Shown: positions 7,784-17,206 of the stretch, in pieces
Layout of the letters: every line of letters begins with the position of its first letter
Numbering within the stretch: the first letter of the stretch is position 1
Assembly: GCF_003044275.1 (NCBI RefSeq)
Contig: NZ_PZPL01000001.1
Location: 62,001 to 126,000 of the forward strand
Length of the DNA stretch: 64,000 nucleotides
Source: Rathayibacter caricis DSM 15933
GTDB lineage: Bacteria > Actinomycetota > Actinomycetes > Actinomycetales > Microbacteriaceae
Direction of reading: 5' to 3'
Notes under the pieces: generated by a model
Database searches by the model: none
What the model was told of the DNA's origin: nothing
What the model saw: only the letters and a program-made list of their open reading frames with translations
Made by a program: the position numbers and the translations under genes

Positions 7784-9244
7784 CTACAGGAACAGCGACA
7801 GCACCAGCGTCATCCCGAGCGCCAGCACCGATGCCAGCGACACCCCCACCGTCACCGTCTTGAGCGCCCCGCGCACCGACTGGTCGAGGAAGGACTGCAG
7901 CAGCCAGAACGTGTTCGACGTGACGTGGATGCAGAACAGCGCGCCGGAGCCCGCGGCGAGCGCGATCAGCAGCGGGTCCAGACCCAGCGACGCGGCGACG
8001 GGCGCGATGACTCCGGCGGCCGTGATCGCCGAGAGGGTGACCGACCCGACGGCGATGTGCAGCACGGCGGCCATGAGCCAGACGAGCAGCAGCGGGGCGA
8101 ACGAGGACGCCGAGAAGTAGCCCTTCAGCACGTCGCCGAGGTCGCCCTGGGCGATCACGGCGGCGAGCGAGCCGCCGATGCCGGTGAGGAGGAAGATCTG
8201 ACCGCCGTCCTGGAAGCCCTTCACGACGGCCTTCTCGATGCGCTTGGTGCCGACGGCGAGGCGGCCGATCACTCCGGTCGCGATGACGGCGAGCAGCAGG
8301 GCGATGATCGGGTTGCCGAGGAACTGCATCACGGGCACCTCCGCGCCGGCCACGCTCAGCACGGCCTGCGACGCGATGAGCAGGAGCGCCACGAGCATCG
8401 GCGCGAAGAGCAGCAGGAGGGGGCGCCGGCGCTCCTCGACGGCACCGGGCCGGAGGGCGGCCGGTCCGCGGGGCACTCCTCCGACGGCGGTGCGGACGGT
8501 GCCGGTGGCCGGGGCGGCGGCGGAAGCCGAGGCGCCGGACGAACCGGAGGACCCCGACGCACCGGCGAGCACGGCCTCCTCGTCGTCGTCGCGCACGACG
8601 ACCTGCTGGTCGCGCGCCGGATCCCAGAAGCCGAGCCGGAAGGCCAGCGACATCAGCAGGATCGTGAGCACGACGGTGGGCGCGACGACAGCGAAGCCGC
8701 CGAGCATCATGACCCCGAGGGGCACGCCGAGCAGGCCGGCCAGGGCAACCGCCGCGAAGCCGGGCACCATCATCACGATGCCCATCTCGAGGCCGACCGC
8801 GAAGGTGACGCCGATGATGCCGGTGCCGGCCGGGCCCAGGCGCGGGGCGATCCTCCGGGCCAGCGGCGCGGCGATCACGATCAGCACGTCGACGAAGATC
8901 GTCTGCAGGTACGTGGCGAGTGACAGGCCGAGCGCGTAAGGGATCCCGCGGCGCCCGAAGACGCGCATCAGACCCTCGACGAGGCGGACGATCGCGCCCA
9001 TCTCGTTGAGCATGGCGCCGATCAGCACGCCCCAGCCGATCAGGATGCCCGCCTCGGCCATCACCTCGCCGAAGCCGGTCGACATGGTCGAGACGGTGTC
9101 GACGGGTCCGAGTCCGGTCAGGAGGCCGATCGCGGCGGCTCCCAGCGCGAGCGCGATGACCGGGTTGATGCGGAACCGGACGATCACGACGACGACCACG
9201 ACGATCACCAGCGCGACGACTCCGAGGGTGTACCACTCGGGCAT
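7784..9244 (-). CDS. GntP family permease (gluconate/organic acid:H+ symporter)
   Basis: This is a 486-residue polytopic transporter of the GntP family. The N-terminal segment RFRINPVIALALGAAAIGLLTG, the central FVDVLIVIAAPLARRIAP and the C-terminal HVTSNTFWLLQSF motif are typical of gluconate, lactone or hydroxy-acid symporters. A hydrophilic, Ala/Gly/Ser-rich linker of about 60 residues interrupts the middle, longer than in most family members. The start is the ATG at 9244, preceded by AGGAGG eight bases upstream. No catabolic partner gene is adjacent, so the substrate is unassigned. Confidence 0.88.
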   Translation of the reverse strand: MPEWYTLGVVALVIVVVVVVIVRFRINPVIALALGAAAIGLLTGLGPVDTVSTMSTGFGEVMAEAGILIGWGVLIGAMLNEMGAIVRLVEGLMRVFGRRGIPYALGLSLATYLQTIFVDVLIVIAAPLARRIAPRLGPAGTGIIGVTFAVGLEMGIVMMVPGFAAVALAGLLGVPLGVMMLGGFAVVAPTVVLTILLMSLAFRLGFWDPARDQQVVVRDDDEEAVLAGASGSSGSSGASASAAAPATGTVRTAVGGVPRGPAALRPGAVEERRRPLLLLFAPMLVALLLIASQAVLSVAGAEVPVMQFLGNPIIALLLAVIATGVIGRLAVGTKRIEKAVVKGFQDGGQIFLLTGIGGSLAAVIAQGDLGDVLKGYFSASSFAPLLLVWLMAAVLHIAVGSVTLSAITAAGVIAPVAASLGLDPLLIALAAGSGALFCIHVTSNTFWLLQSFLDQSVRGALKTVTVGVSLASVLALGMTLVLSLFL

Positions 9245-9415
9245 GACGAGCCTCCTCTTGCCCGCGGCGGCGCGTGCGAACACACCCTAGGGCCTGGTGG
9301 ATCCGCCGCGCGGGACACGATGTCGCTCCGATCGCAGGAGGCGGGCGCTCCCCGGCCGCCCGACTCCATACTGGGCGTCGCCTACACCGGGAGCGCCGAT
9401 CGAGAGGATCCGCCC

Positions 9416-10106
9416 ATGGGTGTCCGCCGGCTCGGCAGCTGCGCGCTGCTGCTCGCCTCGACCGCCGTGCTGGCCGGGTGCGCGACCCTGCTGCTCCCTC
9501 CCCGTCCCGCCGCTCCGACCACGGTCGAGTCGCCCGCCTCGGCAGCGCCCGCCCCGCTCCCTCCGCCCCGGCCGCGGCACCACCCGCCGCCCGGCCCCGG
9601 CGCCGGAACCGGTCGAGCCACCCGCTCCGGCCGCAGCACCCTCCTCCTTCCCGTCGCCCCTGCCCCCGTGCGCCGACCTGTGGAGCCCCGAGACGACGGC
9701 CTGGATCGTGGACTTCGGCTTCACGCTCCGCGAGACGACGGCGCGCGAATTCGATCCGGGCGCCGAACCCGAGGAGATCCTCGCCGACCGGGGCGACGAC
9801 CGGGTCTGCCTCTGGGAGTCGTCGAGTATCCACTACGGCATCGTGACGCGCTTCACGCGGCTCGACCCGGCCGAGGCCGAGACGGTGCGCGGCATGCTCG
9901 GATCCTCCGGCGGCGACACGGAGGAGCTGCTCGGCGGGACGCGCTACTTCCAGACGACCGTGACCCCCGCGGCGGACTCCGTCGACGGTGTGGACACCGA
10001 GAGCGGACGCAGCGACTACCTCCGCGGCGAGCTCTGGATCTCCACGAGGTGGATCGGCGGCGCTCCCTCCGGCTACACCCGCGACATCCTCGAGCATCTC
10101 GACTGA
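9416..10106 (+). pseudogene. Secreted lipoprotein gene with an apparent frameshift
   Basis: The ATG at 9416 starts a clear lipoprotein signal (LLLASTAVLAGCA) followed by a Pro/Ala-rich linker. The frame then loses plausibility, while another frame continues coherently from about 9600 (APEPVEPPAPAAAP... to ...RDILEHLD) and stops at 10106. Joining the two would give a protein of about 230 residues with a Pro-rich tether and a globular domain (CADLWSPETTAWIVDFGF onward). The switch lies in GC-only DNA at about 9560-9605, so it may be a sequencing or assembly indel rather than a true null allele. The function of the globular domain is not recognised. Confidence 0.6.
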
Positions 10107-10142
10107 AAGGGTTCATCGGCCCTGTTCCCCGCGATGCCGGGC

Positions 10143-10158
10143 GTGTTAACGTGAACAC
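10143..10158. promoter_or_regulatory. Putative LacI-type operator upstream of the GH43 gene
   Basis: GTGTTAACGTGAACAC is an imperfect 16-base palindrome with a central CG and one mismatched pair, located 92 bases before the GH43 start. Sites of this kind commonly bind sugar-responsive LacI regulators in actinobacteria. The regulator would be encoded elsewhere. Confidence 0.45.
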
Positions 10159-10249
10159 ACCCCCGCTCTCCCCGATGGAGGGGAGTGCGGACCGGGCCGA
10201 GCGTCCGCGCCGACCCCGGGAGCCCCACCCCACGATCGGAAAGGTCTCG

Positions 10250-13243
10250 ATGATGAGACGACGCTCTTCGGAGCACCCCGCGCCCCGGCGCCGGACCCGC
10301 ACCCTCCTCCTCTCCACGCTCGCGTGCACGAGCGTCGCCCTGACCGGCGTCCTCGTGCCGATGTCCGCCTCCGCGGTCGACGTCCCCGCTCCGACCGCCC
10401 ACTACGACATGTCGCACGCGGGCTCGGCCCTCCTCGACATCTCGGGCAACGGCCGGAACGCGACGCTCACCGGGCTGACCGACGCGTCCTTCGCGGACGC
10501 GGGCGGCGACCAGGTCGCCCGCTTCCGCGCCAACGGCTACGCGGCCCTGCCGAAGAACCTCGTCACGGGCACCGACAACTCCTTCGCGGTCGAGTACACG
10601 GTGAAGACGCAGACCTCGGCGAACCAGTTCGGCTGGGTGATCGGCGACGGCGTCGGCCCCTGGAACACGACGACGCTGGGCAACCACGTGTTCGTGAACC
10701 CGCGCAGCTCGGAGGGCGGGTACAGCAACCAGGTCCTGTCCGGCATCCGGGTCAAGGACAGCGGGAACGGCGAGCAGCGGCTCCCGGCCGGAGGCGGCCT
10801 CAACCCCGGCTTCACGACCCTCACCATGGTCGGATCGGGCACCGGCTCGAGCACCACGCTCACCCTCTACCGCGACGGCGCGCAGATCTCGACGGTCACC
10901 GCGGCCAAGTCGATGGCGAGCATCATCCCCTCCGGCAGCACGCTCGGCTACCTCGGCCGCTCGCTCTACCAGGGCGACGCGCTCTTCACCGGCGACGTCA
11001 CCGACGTGAAGTTCTGGGACACCTCGCTGACCGCCGAGCAGGTCGGAGCGAGCATGCCCACCGCCGCTGCCAAGCAGGCCGCCACTGCGGGGCTGCTGCG
11101 CTCCGACCTCCTCCCGGTCGTGCTCAACGGCAACCCGTCGCTCACCGCCGTCTCCGGGAACGTGAACCTCCCCGCGACGAGCAACGGCATCGCGCTGACC
11201 TGGACGTCGTCGAACTCCGCGGTCGTCTCGACCACCGGAGTCGTCTCGCGCACGATCACGACGGACACCCCGGTCACCCTGACCGCCACGCCGAGCACCG
11301 GCAGCCCGATCACCTTCGAGCTCGTCGTCCTCGCTCCGAGGATCAACGACGACCTCGACGCGATCGTGCTCGCGCCGCGCACCACCGAGAACCTGCCCCT
11401 GGTCGTGAAGGGCGTGAAGAACGGCACCGCGATCACGTGGACCTCCTCGAATCCGGCGCTCGTCACTCCGACGACCGCCGGCTACGTCGCCCCGGCCGTG
11501 GGCGCCGCCGACCCGTACCAGGGCGGCGGAGTCGTCGCGCGACCCGCATACGGCAGCGGTGACGCGACCGTGACCCTGACCGCGAACGCGACGCTCAACG
11601 GGGTGTCGGAGTCGCGCAGCTTCACGCTGACGGTGGCCGAGCTCGGCCGCACCGCGCCCGACGCGGGCTACGCCTCGGCGTACTTCAAGTCGGACGGCGA
11701 CGAGAAGATCTACCAGGCGGCGACGTCCGGCAACGACTTCTTCACCTTCTCGCCGGTCAACGACGGCAAGGCGGTCATCACCTCGACGACCGACACCCGC
11801 GGACTCCGCGACCCGTTCATCCTCCGCTCGCACAACGGCGACAAGTACTACATGGTCGCCACCGACCTCTGCATCTCGTGCGGCACGAGCTGGGGCGACG
11901 CGCAGTCCAAGGGCAGCCTCAAGATCGAGGTCTGGGAGTCGACCGACCTCGTGACGTGGACCCGCACCAACGGCGCTGACACCGGCATCACGGTCAACCA
12001 GCCGGCCGCGGGCATGACCTGGGCGCCGGAGGCGTACTGGGACGACGCCCTGCAGTCGTACGTCGTCTTCTTCTCGTCGCGCCTCTACTCCGACGCCACG
12101 AAGTCGAACGGCGACAAGCTCTACTCGCGCGTCTTCTCGGTCATCACCCGCGACTTCCGCACCTTCACCCAGCCGCCCGCCACCTGGCAGGACACCGGCT
12201 ACGCGCGGATCGACTCGACGATCACCAAGATCGGCGACTACTACTACCGCTTCACCAAGAACGAGGAGGGCGGCGCCGCCGGCATCCTCGAGGCCGGCAA
12301 GGACATCTTCCTCGAGAAGTCGACGGTGCTCACCGCCCCAACGACCTCGTCGAACTGGAGCGCCGACCCGACGACGACGTGGCAGCTCACCGACACCAAC
12401 ATGACCCGTCTCGAGACCGGCCAGGAGGGCGAGGGCCCCGAGATCGTGAAGCTCAACGCCGGCGACCCGAACGACACCACGGGCACCGGTGACGGCTACG
12501 CGTTCCTCGTCGACAACTACGGCAGCGGCGGCTACAAGGCCTTCGTGACCTCGGGCGCGGCGATCGCCGGCAGCTCGCAGGCCTCGCGCCTGTCGAAGTC
12601 GGCCGACTGGAGCGTCTCGACGAAGGGCGGCCTGCCGGCCAGCCCGCGCCACGGCGCGTTCGTCAGCGTCCCGCAGACGGTGCTCACCGCCATGAAGGAG
12701 TGGGCGCCGGTCAAGGCCGTCGGCTCGACCACGACGCTCGCCGTCGACGGCCGGACCGCGACCGCGACGGTGACGGCCGCCGATTCCGGCGACGTGGCGG
12801 GCACCGTCACGTTCCGCGGCGGCAGCTGGACCCAGACCGTGCGCCTGACCGGCGGCGCGGCCACGGCGACGGTGCCGGCCGGAGTGACGGGCGTCACCGC
12901 CTCGTACGACGGCTACTCCGACGCGCTCGTGCTCGCCTCGACCTCCGCGGCGGTGAGCCTCGACACCCTCGAGCTCGCTCCCACGGTGTCGACGCGCTGC
13001 GTCGCCGGCAAGGTCGTGCTCACGGTGACGGTCCGCAACGGCGACACCGCCCCGGCGGCCGTCACGATCGACTCCGCGTACGGCACGAAGTCGTTCGCCT
13101 CGGTCGCTCCGGGCGCCGCGGCCACGGCCGCCTTCACCACCCGCCTGCGCGCGATACCGGAGGGAGCGGTGTCCGTCTCGGGGACCGCGGTCGACCAGCC
13201 GGCCTTCTCGGCCTCGGTGCGGTACGCGGCGGCCACCTGCTGA
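10250..13243 (+). CDS. Secreted glycoside hydrolase family 43-like protein with LamG and Ig-like modules
   Basis: This is a 997-residue secreted protein. A signal peptide (about residues 1-42, ending SASA) is followed by a LamG/concanavalin-like module (about 45-270). Ig-like repeats come next (about 290-470, TWTSSN occurs twice), then a GH43-type five-bladed propeller (about 480-800). Candidate catalytic acids are Asp521 in RDPFI, Glu594 in WAPEAYWD and Glu731 in EGPEIV. The C-terminal 180 residues are Ig-like. GH43 enzymes act on arabinan or xylan side chains, so it probably debranches plant polysaccharides outside the cell. The ATG at 10250 follows GGAAAGG. A strong terminator sits just after the stop. 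Confidence 0.85.
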   Translation: MMRRRSSEHPAPRRRTRTLLLSTLACTSVALTGVLVPMSASAVDVPAPTAHYDMSHAGSALLDISGNGRNATLTGLTDASFADAGGDQVARFRANGYAALPKNLVTGTDNSFAVEYTVKTQTSANQFGWVIGDGVGPWNTTTLGNHVFVNPRSSEGGYSNQVLSGIRVKDSGNGEQRLPAGGGLNPGFTTLTMVGSGTGSSTTLTLYRDGAQISTVTAAKSMASIIPSGSTLGYLGRSLYQGDALFTGDVTDVKFWDTSLTAEQVGASMPTAAAKQAATAGLLRSDLLPVVLNGNPSLTAVSGNVNLPATSNGIALTWTSSNSAVVSTTGVVSRTITTDTPVTLTATPSTGSPITFELVVLAPRINDDLDAIVLAPRTTENLPLVVKGVKNGTAITWTSSNPALVTPTTAGYVAPAVGAADPYQGGGVVARPAYGSGDATVTLTANATLNGVSESRSFTLTVAELGRTAPDAGYASAYFKSDGDEKIYQAATSGNDFFTFSPVNDGKAVITSTTDTRGLRDPFILRSHNGDKYYMVATDLCISCGTSWGDAQSKGSLKIEVWESTDLVTWTRTNGADTGITVNQPAAGMTWAPEAYWDDALQSYVVFFSSRLYSDATKSNGDKLYSRVFSVITRDFRTFTQPPATWQDTGYARIDSTITKIGDYYYRFTKNEEGGAAGILEAGKDIFLEKSTVLTAPTTSSNWSADPTTTWQLTDTNMTRLETGQEGEGPEIVKLNAGDPNDTTGTGDGYAFLVDNYGSGGYKAFVTSGAAIAGSSQASRLSKSADWSVSTKGGLPASPRHGAFVSVPQTVLTAMKEWAPVKAVGSTTTLAVDGRTATATVTAADSGDVAGTVTFRGGSWTQTVRLTGGAATATVPAGVTGVTASYDGYSDALVLASTSAAVSLDTLELAPTVSTRCVAGKVVLTVTVRNGDTAPAAVTIDSAYGTKSFASVAPGAAATAAFTTRLRAIPEGAVSVSGTAVDQPAFSASVRYAAATC

Positions 13244-13257
13244 CGCAGCCGCGGCTC

Positions 13258-13298
13258 GACGGCGCCCCTTCCTCCCGCGTGGAGGGAGGGGCGCCGTC
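13258..13298 (+). terminator. Strong hairpin terminator after the GH43 gene
   Basis: Two 18-base arms (13258-13275 and 13281-13298, GACGGCGCCCC...GGGGCGCCGTC) pair with only one G-T wobble around a short loop, 14 bases after the stop codon. There is no long T run, as is usual in high-GC actinobacteria. From here to 13601 I see no gene. Confidence 0.8.
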
Positions 13299-13601
13299 GT
13301 CTGCGCGACCCCTGGGAGCGGACTCGGGAGGGTCGCGTAGGGTGCCCGGGACGCAGTGCGCTCCCGGACCCGAGCCGCGCTGCTCGCGCTCTTCCCGCGC
13401 GGGCGGCCGCTCCGATCCGATCGAGAGCCCCTCCCCCGCGGCGAGTTGCCGTCGGCCGCCTCGTGCGCCGCGGTGACGGCGGACCGGTACCCGGCGGTCC
13501 GTCGAGGGGCGGGCGGTCCTGGTCCCGCCCGTCCCCGTGACGCTTCACCGCGGTCGTCTGCCGTCGCCCGGTCATGTCAGCCGACGCTGTATGGTCAGTG
13601 C

Positions 13602-13955
13602 ATGCTGACCATCGCCTCGCGTCTGGACGTCATGAACCGACTGGGCCGGGCGATGGCCGATCCCACGCGGTCGCGGATCCTGCTGTCGCTGATCGGCAGG
13701 CCCGGGCATCCGGGCGAGCTGGCGCAGGAGCTGGGCCTCACGCGCTCGAACGTCTCGAACCACCTGACCTGCCTGCGGGGGTGCGGCATCGTCGCCGCGA
13801 TCCCGGAGGGACGCAGCACCCGGTACGAGATCGCGGATCCGCACCTCTCGAAGGCGCTGCTCGCGATGGTCGACGTCGTGCTCGCGATCGACGACGGCGC
13901 GGACTGCACGGACGAGGACTGCGACGTGCCGCTGTGCTGCGAGGTGCCGGAGTGA
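13602..13955 (+). CDS. cmtR: CmtR-type ArsR/SmtB metal sensor (Cd/Pb)
   Basis: This is a 117-residue winged-helix repressor. Its recognition segment LTRSNVSNHLTCLRGCG is that of Mycobacterium tuberculosis CmtR. The three CmtR ligands Cys57, Cys61 and Cys102 fall at identical positions. The C-terminus adds further cysteines (DCTDEDC...LCC), which could widen metal binding. The ATG at 13602 lacks a Shine-Dalgarno and sits just after a TATGGT -10-like hexamer, suggesting a leaderless transcript. Its stop overlaps the GTG of the downstream P-type ATPase, so sensor and efflux pump are one operon, presumably derepressed by Cd(II)/Pb(II). Confidence 0.9.
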   Translation: MLTIASRLDVMNRLGRAMADPTRSRILLSLIGRPGHPGELAQELGLTRSNVSNHLTCLRGCGIVAAIPEGRSTRYEIADPHLSKALLAMVDVVLAIDDGADCTDEDCDVPLCCEVPE

Positions 13956-15976
13956 GTGCGGAGTGCTGCGGCGGCGACGAGCCGGCCGCCCTGACGCTCG
14001 GCGCGCGGCCGACCGGGCGGGCCGGGCCGCACGAGCACGCGGCGTCCGAGCACGAGCACGACGAGCACGACCACGGCGCAGAGCCGGAGGACGCGGTGCC
14101 GTGGCGGCGGGACCGGACCGTCCTCGTCCCGATCGCGGCCGGTGCGCTGCTGCTCCTCGGCTCCGTCCTGGAGTGGACCGGCCGGGAGCCCGCCGGCACG
14201 ATCGTGCTCGGCGCGAGCCTGGTCGCGGGCGCGTCGACGTTCGCGCCGGGCGCCGTGCGGCGGCTGCTGCGAGGCAGGCTCGGCGTCGGCCTGCTGATGA
14301 CGATCGCGGCCGTCGGCGCCGTCCTGCTCGGGCACGTCGCAGAAGCGGCCGCGCTGGCGTTCCTGTTCTCGATCGCGGAGGCGCTCGAGGACCGGGCGAT
14401 GGACCGGGCCCGCGGGAGCCTGCGCGCCCTGCTGGATCTGCTCCCCGACACCGCGATCGTCTCGCGACTGCACGGCGACCTCACGATCCCGGCACGGGAG
14501 CTGCGCGAGCTCGACGTGCTCGTGGTGCGCCCCGGCGACCGGATCGCCACGGACGGCGTCGTCGTCTCGGGCCGCAGCAGCCTCGACACCTCCGCGATCA
14601 CGGGCGAGTCGATCCCCGTCGAGGTCGGCCCGGGCGACGCGGTGAGCGCCGGATCGCTCAACGGCGGCGGCGCGCTGCAGGTCGAGGCGACCGCGGCGGG
14701 CACCGACAATTCGCTGACGACGATCGTGCAGCTGGTCGAGCAGGCTCACGCCCGCAAGGGCGAGCGGGCCCGGCTCGCGGACCGCATCGCGAAGCCCCTC
14801 GTCCCGGCCGTGCTCCTGCTCGCCGCAGGGATCGCCCTGGTCGGGGTGCTGATCGGGGACACCACCACCTGGACCGAGCGCGCGCTGGTCGTGCTCGTCG
14901 CCGCCTCGCCGTGCGCGCTGGCGATCGCCGTACCGGTGACGGTGATCTCGGCGATCGGCGCCGGCAGCCGTTTCGGGCTCGTCATCACCTCCGGCGAGGC
15001 GTTCGAGCGCCTCGGCACGGTGCAGGTCGTCGCGTTCGACAAGACCGGCACCCTCACCGCCGGCCGCCCGAGCGTCGTCGACGTCGCCACCGCGCTCGGC
15101 GCGACCCGCGAGGACGTGCTGGGGGTCGCCGCGGCGCTCGAGGCGCGCAGCACCCACCCGCTCGCCGCCGCGATCCTCGCCGCCGGCTCGACGCCGGCCG
15201 CGGTCGAGGACGTCACGGAGCATCCCGGCGACGGCATCACCGGCAGCCTCTCCGGGGTCCCGGTCCGCGTAGGCAGCCCCCGCTGGGTCCCGGCCGGAGC
15301 GCTGACGGCAGAGCGGGAGGCGATGGAGAGCGACGGCATGACGGCCGTGGTCGTGGAGCGCGGCGGCGCGGTCCTCGGAGTGATCGGCGTCCGCGACGAG
15401 CTCGCGCCCGAGGCGGCCGCGACGATCGCGGAGCTCGCCCGCCTGCGCATCGACTGCGTCATGATCACCGGCGACAACGCCCGCACCGCGCACGCCCTCG
15501 CCGACCGGGCGGGGATCGCGGAGGTTCACGCGGAGCAGACGCCCGCCGGCAAGGCGGTCTCGATCGAGCGGATCGCCCGGCACCGACGCGTGGCGATGAT
15601 CGGCGACGGCATCAACGACGCCCCGGCTCTCGCCGCAGCCGACGTCGGCATCGGCATCGCGATGGGCGCGACCGGCTCGGCGGCCGCGATCGAGTCCGCC
15701 GACGTGACCTTCACCGGCAGCGACCTGCGCCTGATCCCCGCCGCGCTGCGGCACGCGCGCCGGGGCCGGCGGATCATGACCGCGAACCTGATCCTCGCGC
15801 TCGGCGTGATCGTCGTCCTCCTGCCCCTCGCGCTCCTCGGCGTCCTGGGCCTCGCCGGGGTCGTGCTCGTGCACGAGCTCGCGGAGGTCGTGATCATCGC
15901 GAACGGCGTCCGCGCCGCCCGACGAGGCGGAGGACGGACGGTCGGATCCGCTCAGCTCTCAGGAAGCTCGGCGTAG
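13952..15976 (+). CDS. Heavy-metal P1B-type ATPase (Cd/Pb/Zn efflux)
   Basis: This is a 674-residue inner-membrane metal-exporting ATPase. It begins with a Cys-Cys pair and a His-rich stretch (HEHAASEHEHDEHDHG) in place of a classical ferredoxin-like metal-binding domain. The transmembrane metal site is SPC (Cys321), the phosphorylation site DKTGT (Asp363), then the HP motif STHPLAAAI and the hinge GDGINDAPAL. The GTG at 13952 overlaps the cmtR stop by four bases, implying co-translation with its sensor. Together they should expel Cd(II), Pb(II) or Zn(II); specificity is inferred from the CmtR partner. The 3' end overlaps the convergent DUF1059 gene by 25 bases. Confidence 0.92.
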   Translation: MSAECCGGDEPAALTLGARPTGRAGPHEHAASEHEHDEHDHGAEPEDAVPWRRDRTVLVPIAAGALLLLGSVLEWTGREPAGTIVLGASLVAGASTFAPGAVRRLLRGRLGVGLLMTIAAVGAVLLGHVAEAAALAFLFSIAEALEDRAMDRARGSLRALLDLLPDTAIVSRLHGDLTIPARELRELDVLVVRPGDRIATDGVVVSGRSSLDTSAITGESIPVEVGPGDAVSAGSLNGGGALQVEATAAGTDNSLTTIVQLVEQAHARKGERARLADRIAKPLVPAVLLLAAGIALVGVLIGDTTTWTERALVVLVAASPCALAIAVPVTVISAIGAGSRFGLVITSGEAFERLGTVQVVAFDKTGTLTAGRPSVVDVATALGATREDVLGVAAALEARSTHPLAAAILAAGSTPAAVEDVTEHPGDGITGSLSGVPVRVGSPRWVPAGALTAEREAMESDGMTAVVVERGGAVLGVIGVRDELAPEAAATIAELARLRIDCVMITGDNARTAHALADRAGIAEVHAEQTPAGKAVSIERIARHRRVAMIGDGINDAPALAAADVGIGIAMGATGSAAAIESADVTFTGSDLRLIPAALRHARRGRRIMTANLILALGVIVVLLPLALLGVLGLAGVVLVHELAEVVIIANGVRAARRGGGRTVGSAQLSGSSA

Positions 15977-16188
15977 GCGCGCTTGACGCCGTTGTACCAG
16001 TCGAGCGCCTTCTTCGGCCGCATCCAGCGGCCCTTCATCGCCTCGCGCGCCTCGCGGTGCGACTCGTCGCCCGCCTTCACCGCGTCCTTCAGGTGGCGGT
16101 CCTGGGCGTTGATGATCTCGTCGGCGGTGGCTCCGCGGTGCTCGAGGGCGCACGGCCCACCGAGGTCGCGGCACGTCATGGTCTTCAC
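15952..16188 (-). CDS. DUF1059 family small protein
   Basis: This 78-residue protein matches the DUF1059 pattern (KTMTCRDLGGPCALEHRG, then DRHLKDAVKAGDESH and the MKGRW...WYNGVKR tail). The function of the family is unknown; conserved Cys residues suggest metal or redox involvement. The GTG at 16188 is selected because AGGAGGAG lies six bases upstream. It is 43 bases downstream of the ECF sigma gene on the same strand and probably co-transcribed. Its 3' end overlaps the ATPase gene on the other strand. Confidence 0.85.
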   Translation of the reverse strand: MKTMTCRDLGGPCALEHRGATADEIINAQDRHLKDAVKAGDESHREAREAMKGRWMRPKKALDWYNGVKRAYAELPES

Positions 16189-16231
16189 GGTGTCCTCCTC
16201 CTGCCGTCGCGCTGCACGACGGCTCCTGCTC

Positions 16232-17095
16232 CTACGACGGGCGAGGGCCCTCGGATGTGACCGCCGGCGTGTCGCGGGGCCGTCGCACGACGCCGGCCAG
16301 GGCCTCAGGAGCGGCGCGGAACACGATCGACTCGACCCGGCCGTCCCGGACGGCGAAGTCGAACAGCACCCTGGCCTCGCCGAGATGGAACCAGGCGAAC
16401 CCCGGTCGCCCGGCGGTGAGCACCGGGAGCGCGGCGTGCGCGCTGCCGTCGAAGAACGCGGCGACCGCCTCGCGTCCGTCGATCCGCTCGGGAGTGCCCG
16501 CCGCGATCGCGGCGGCGTCGGCGCGGACGGTCGCCCCCGGAGCGAGCAGCGCGAGGAGGCCGGCCAGGTCCCCTCCGCGGGCCGCCGCCATGAACGCGTC
16601 CACGACGCTCCGGTTGGACGCCGGCCCGTCCTGCTCGGCGCTCGCGACCTTCTCGCGCGCCCGAGAGGCGAGCTTGCGCGCGGCCGCCGGCGAGCGGTCG
16701 AGGATCCCGCCGATCGCGTCGAAGGAGTAGCCGAACGACTCGTGCAGCACGAGCGCGACCCGCTCGTTCGGGCTGAGCCGGTCGACCACGACGTGTAGCG
16801 CCCGGCCCACCTCGTCGCGCCGCTCCGCGGACTCGGCGGGGTCGGCACCGGAGGCGGGCGCGTCCGCCACGGCCTCGACGGGCTCGGGGATGCGGGCGCG
16901 CAGCCGGTCGAGGCAGAGCCGCGTGGTCACCGTGGTCAGCCAGGCGGCGGGGTTCTCGAGCACGGCGTCGGTGCCGTGCAGTCGCAGCCAGGCCAGCTGG
17001 ACGGTGTCCTCGGCCTCGTGCCGGTCGCCGAGCAGCCGGGTCGCGAGCCCGGTCAGCCGGCCGCGCTCCGCCTCGAACACCGCCGTCCACTCCAC
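16232..17095 (-). CDS. ECF RNA polymerase sigma factor, SigJ/ECF41-like with SnoaL domain
   Basis: This is a 287-residue sigma factor. Region 2 (EAEDTVQLAWLRLH) and region 4 (LSPNERVALVLHESFGYSFDAIGGILDRSPAAARKLASRAR) occupy residues 1-165. The linker contains RIPEPVEAV, a variant of the ECF41 linker motif. A C-terminal SnoaL-like domain (about 175-285) replaces an external anti-sigma factor; in ECF41 proteins it tunes activity in cis. Typical ECF41 partners (carboxymuconolactone decarboxylase or oxidoreductases) are not adjacent. A DHFR-like reductase is divergent and a DUF1059 gene follows. The start ATG is at 17095. Confidence 0.88.
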   Translation of the reverse strand: MEWTAVFEAERGRLTGLATRLLGDRHEAEDTVQLAWLRLHGTDAVLENPAAWLTTVTTRLCLDRLRARIPEPVEAVADAPASGADPAESAERRDEVGRALHVVVDRLSPNERVALVLHESFGYSFDAIGGILDRSPAAARKLASRAREKVASAEQDGPASNRSVVDAFMAAARGGDLAGLLALLAPGATVRADAAAIAAGTPERIDGREAVAAFFDGSAHAALPVLTAGRPGFAWFHLGEARVLFDFAVRDGRVESIVFRAAPEALAGVVRRPRDTPAVTSEGPRPS

Positions 17096-17206
17096 GGGGA
17101 CACCCTACGGCGGGCAGTGCGCTCCCGCCCCTTGCCTGCACGCCCCACCCGTGGGACGGTCTCCTCGTCCGCCGGGACGCGGCGGCCCTGAGCGGAGGAG
17201 CAGCCC

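Noticed and set aside
10073..12652. Open frame of 859 codons antisense to the GH43 gene
   Set aside because: Composition is that of a shadow frame (Arg/Gly/Val/Asp-rich), while the sense strand has signal peptide, LamG, Ig and GH43 motifs.
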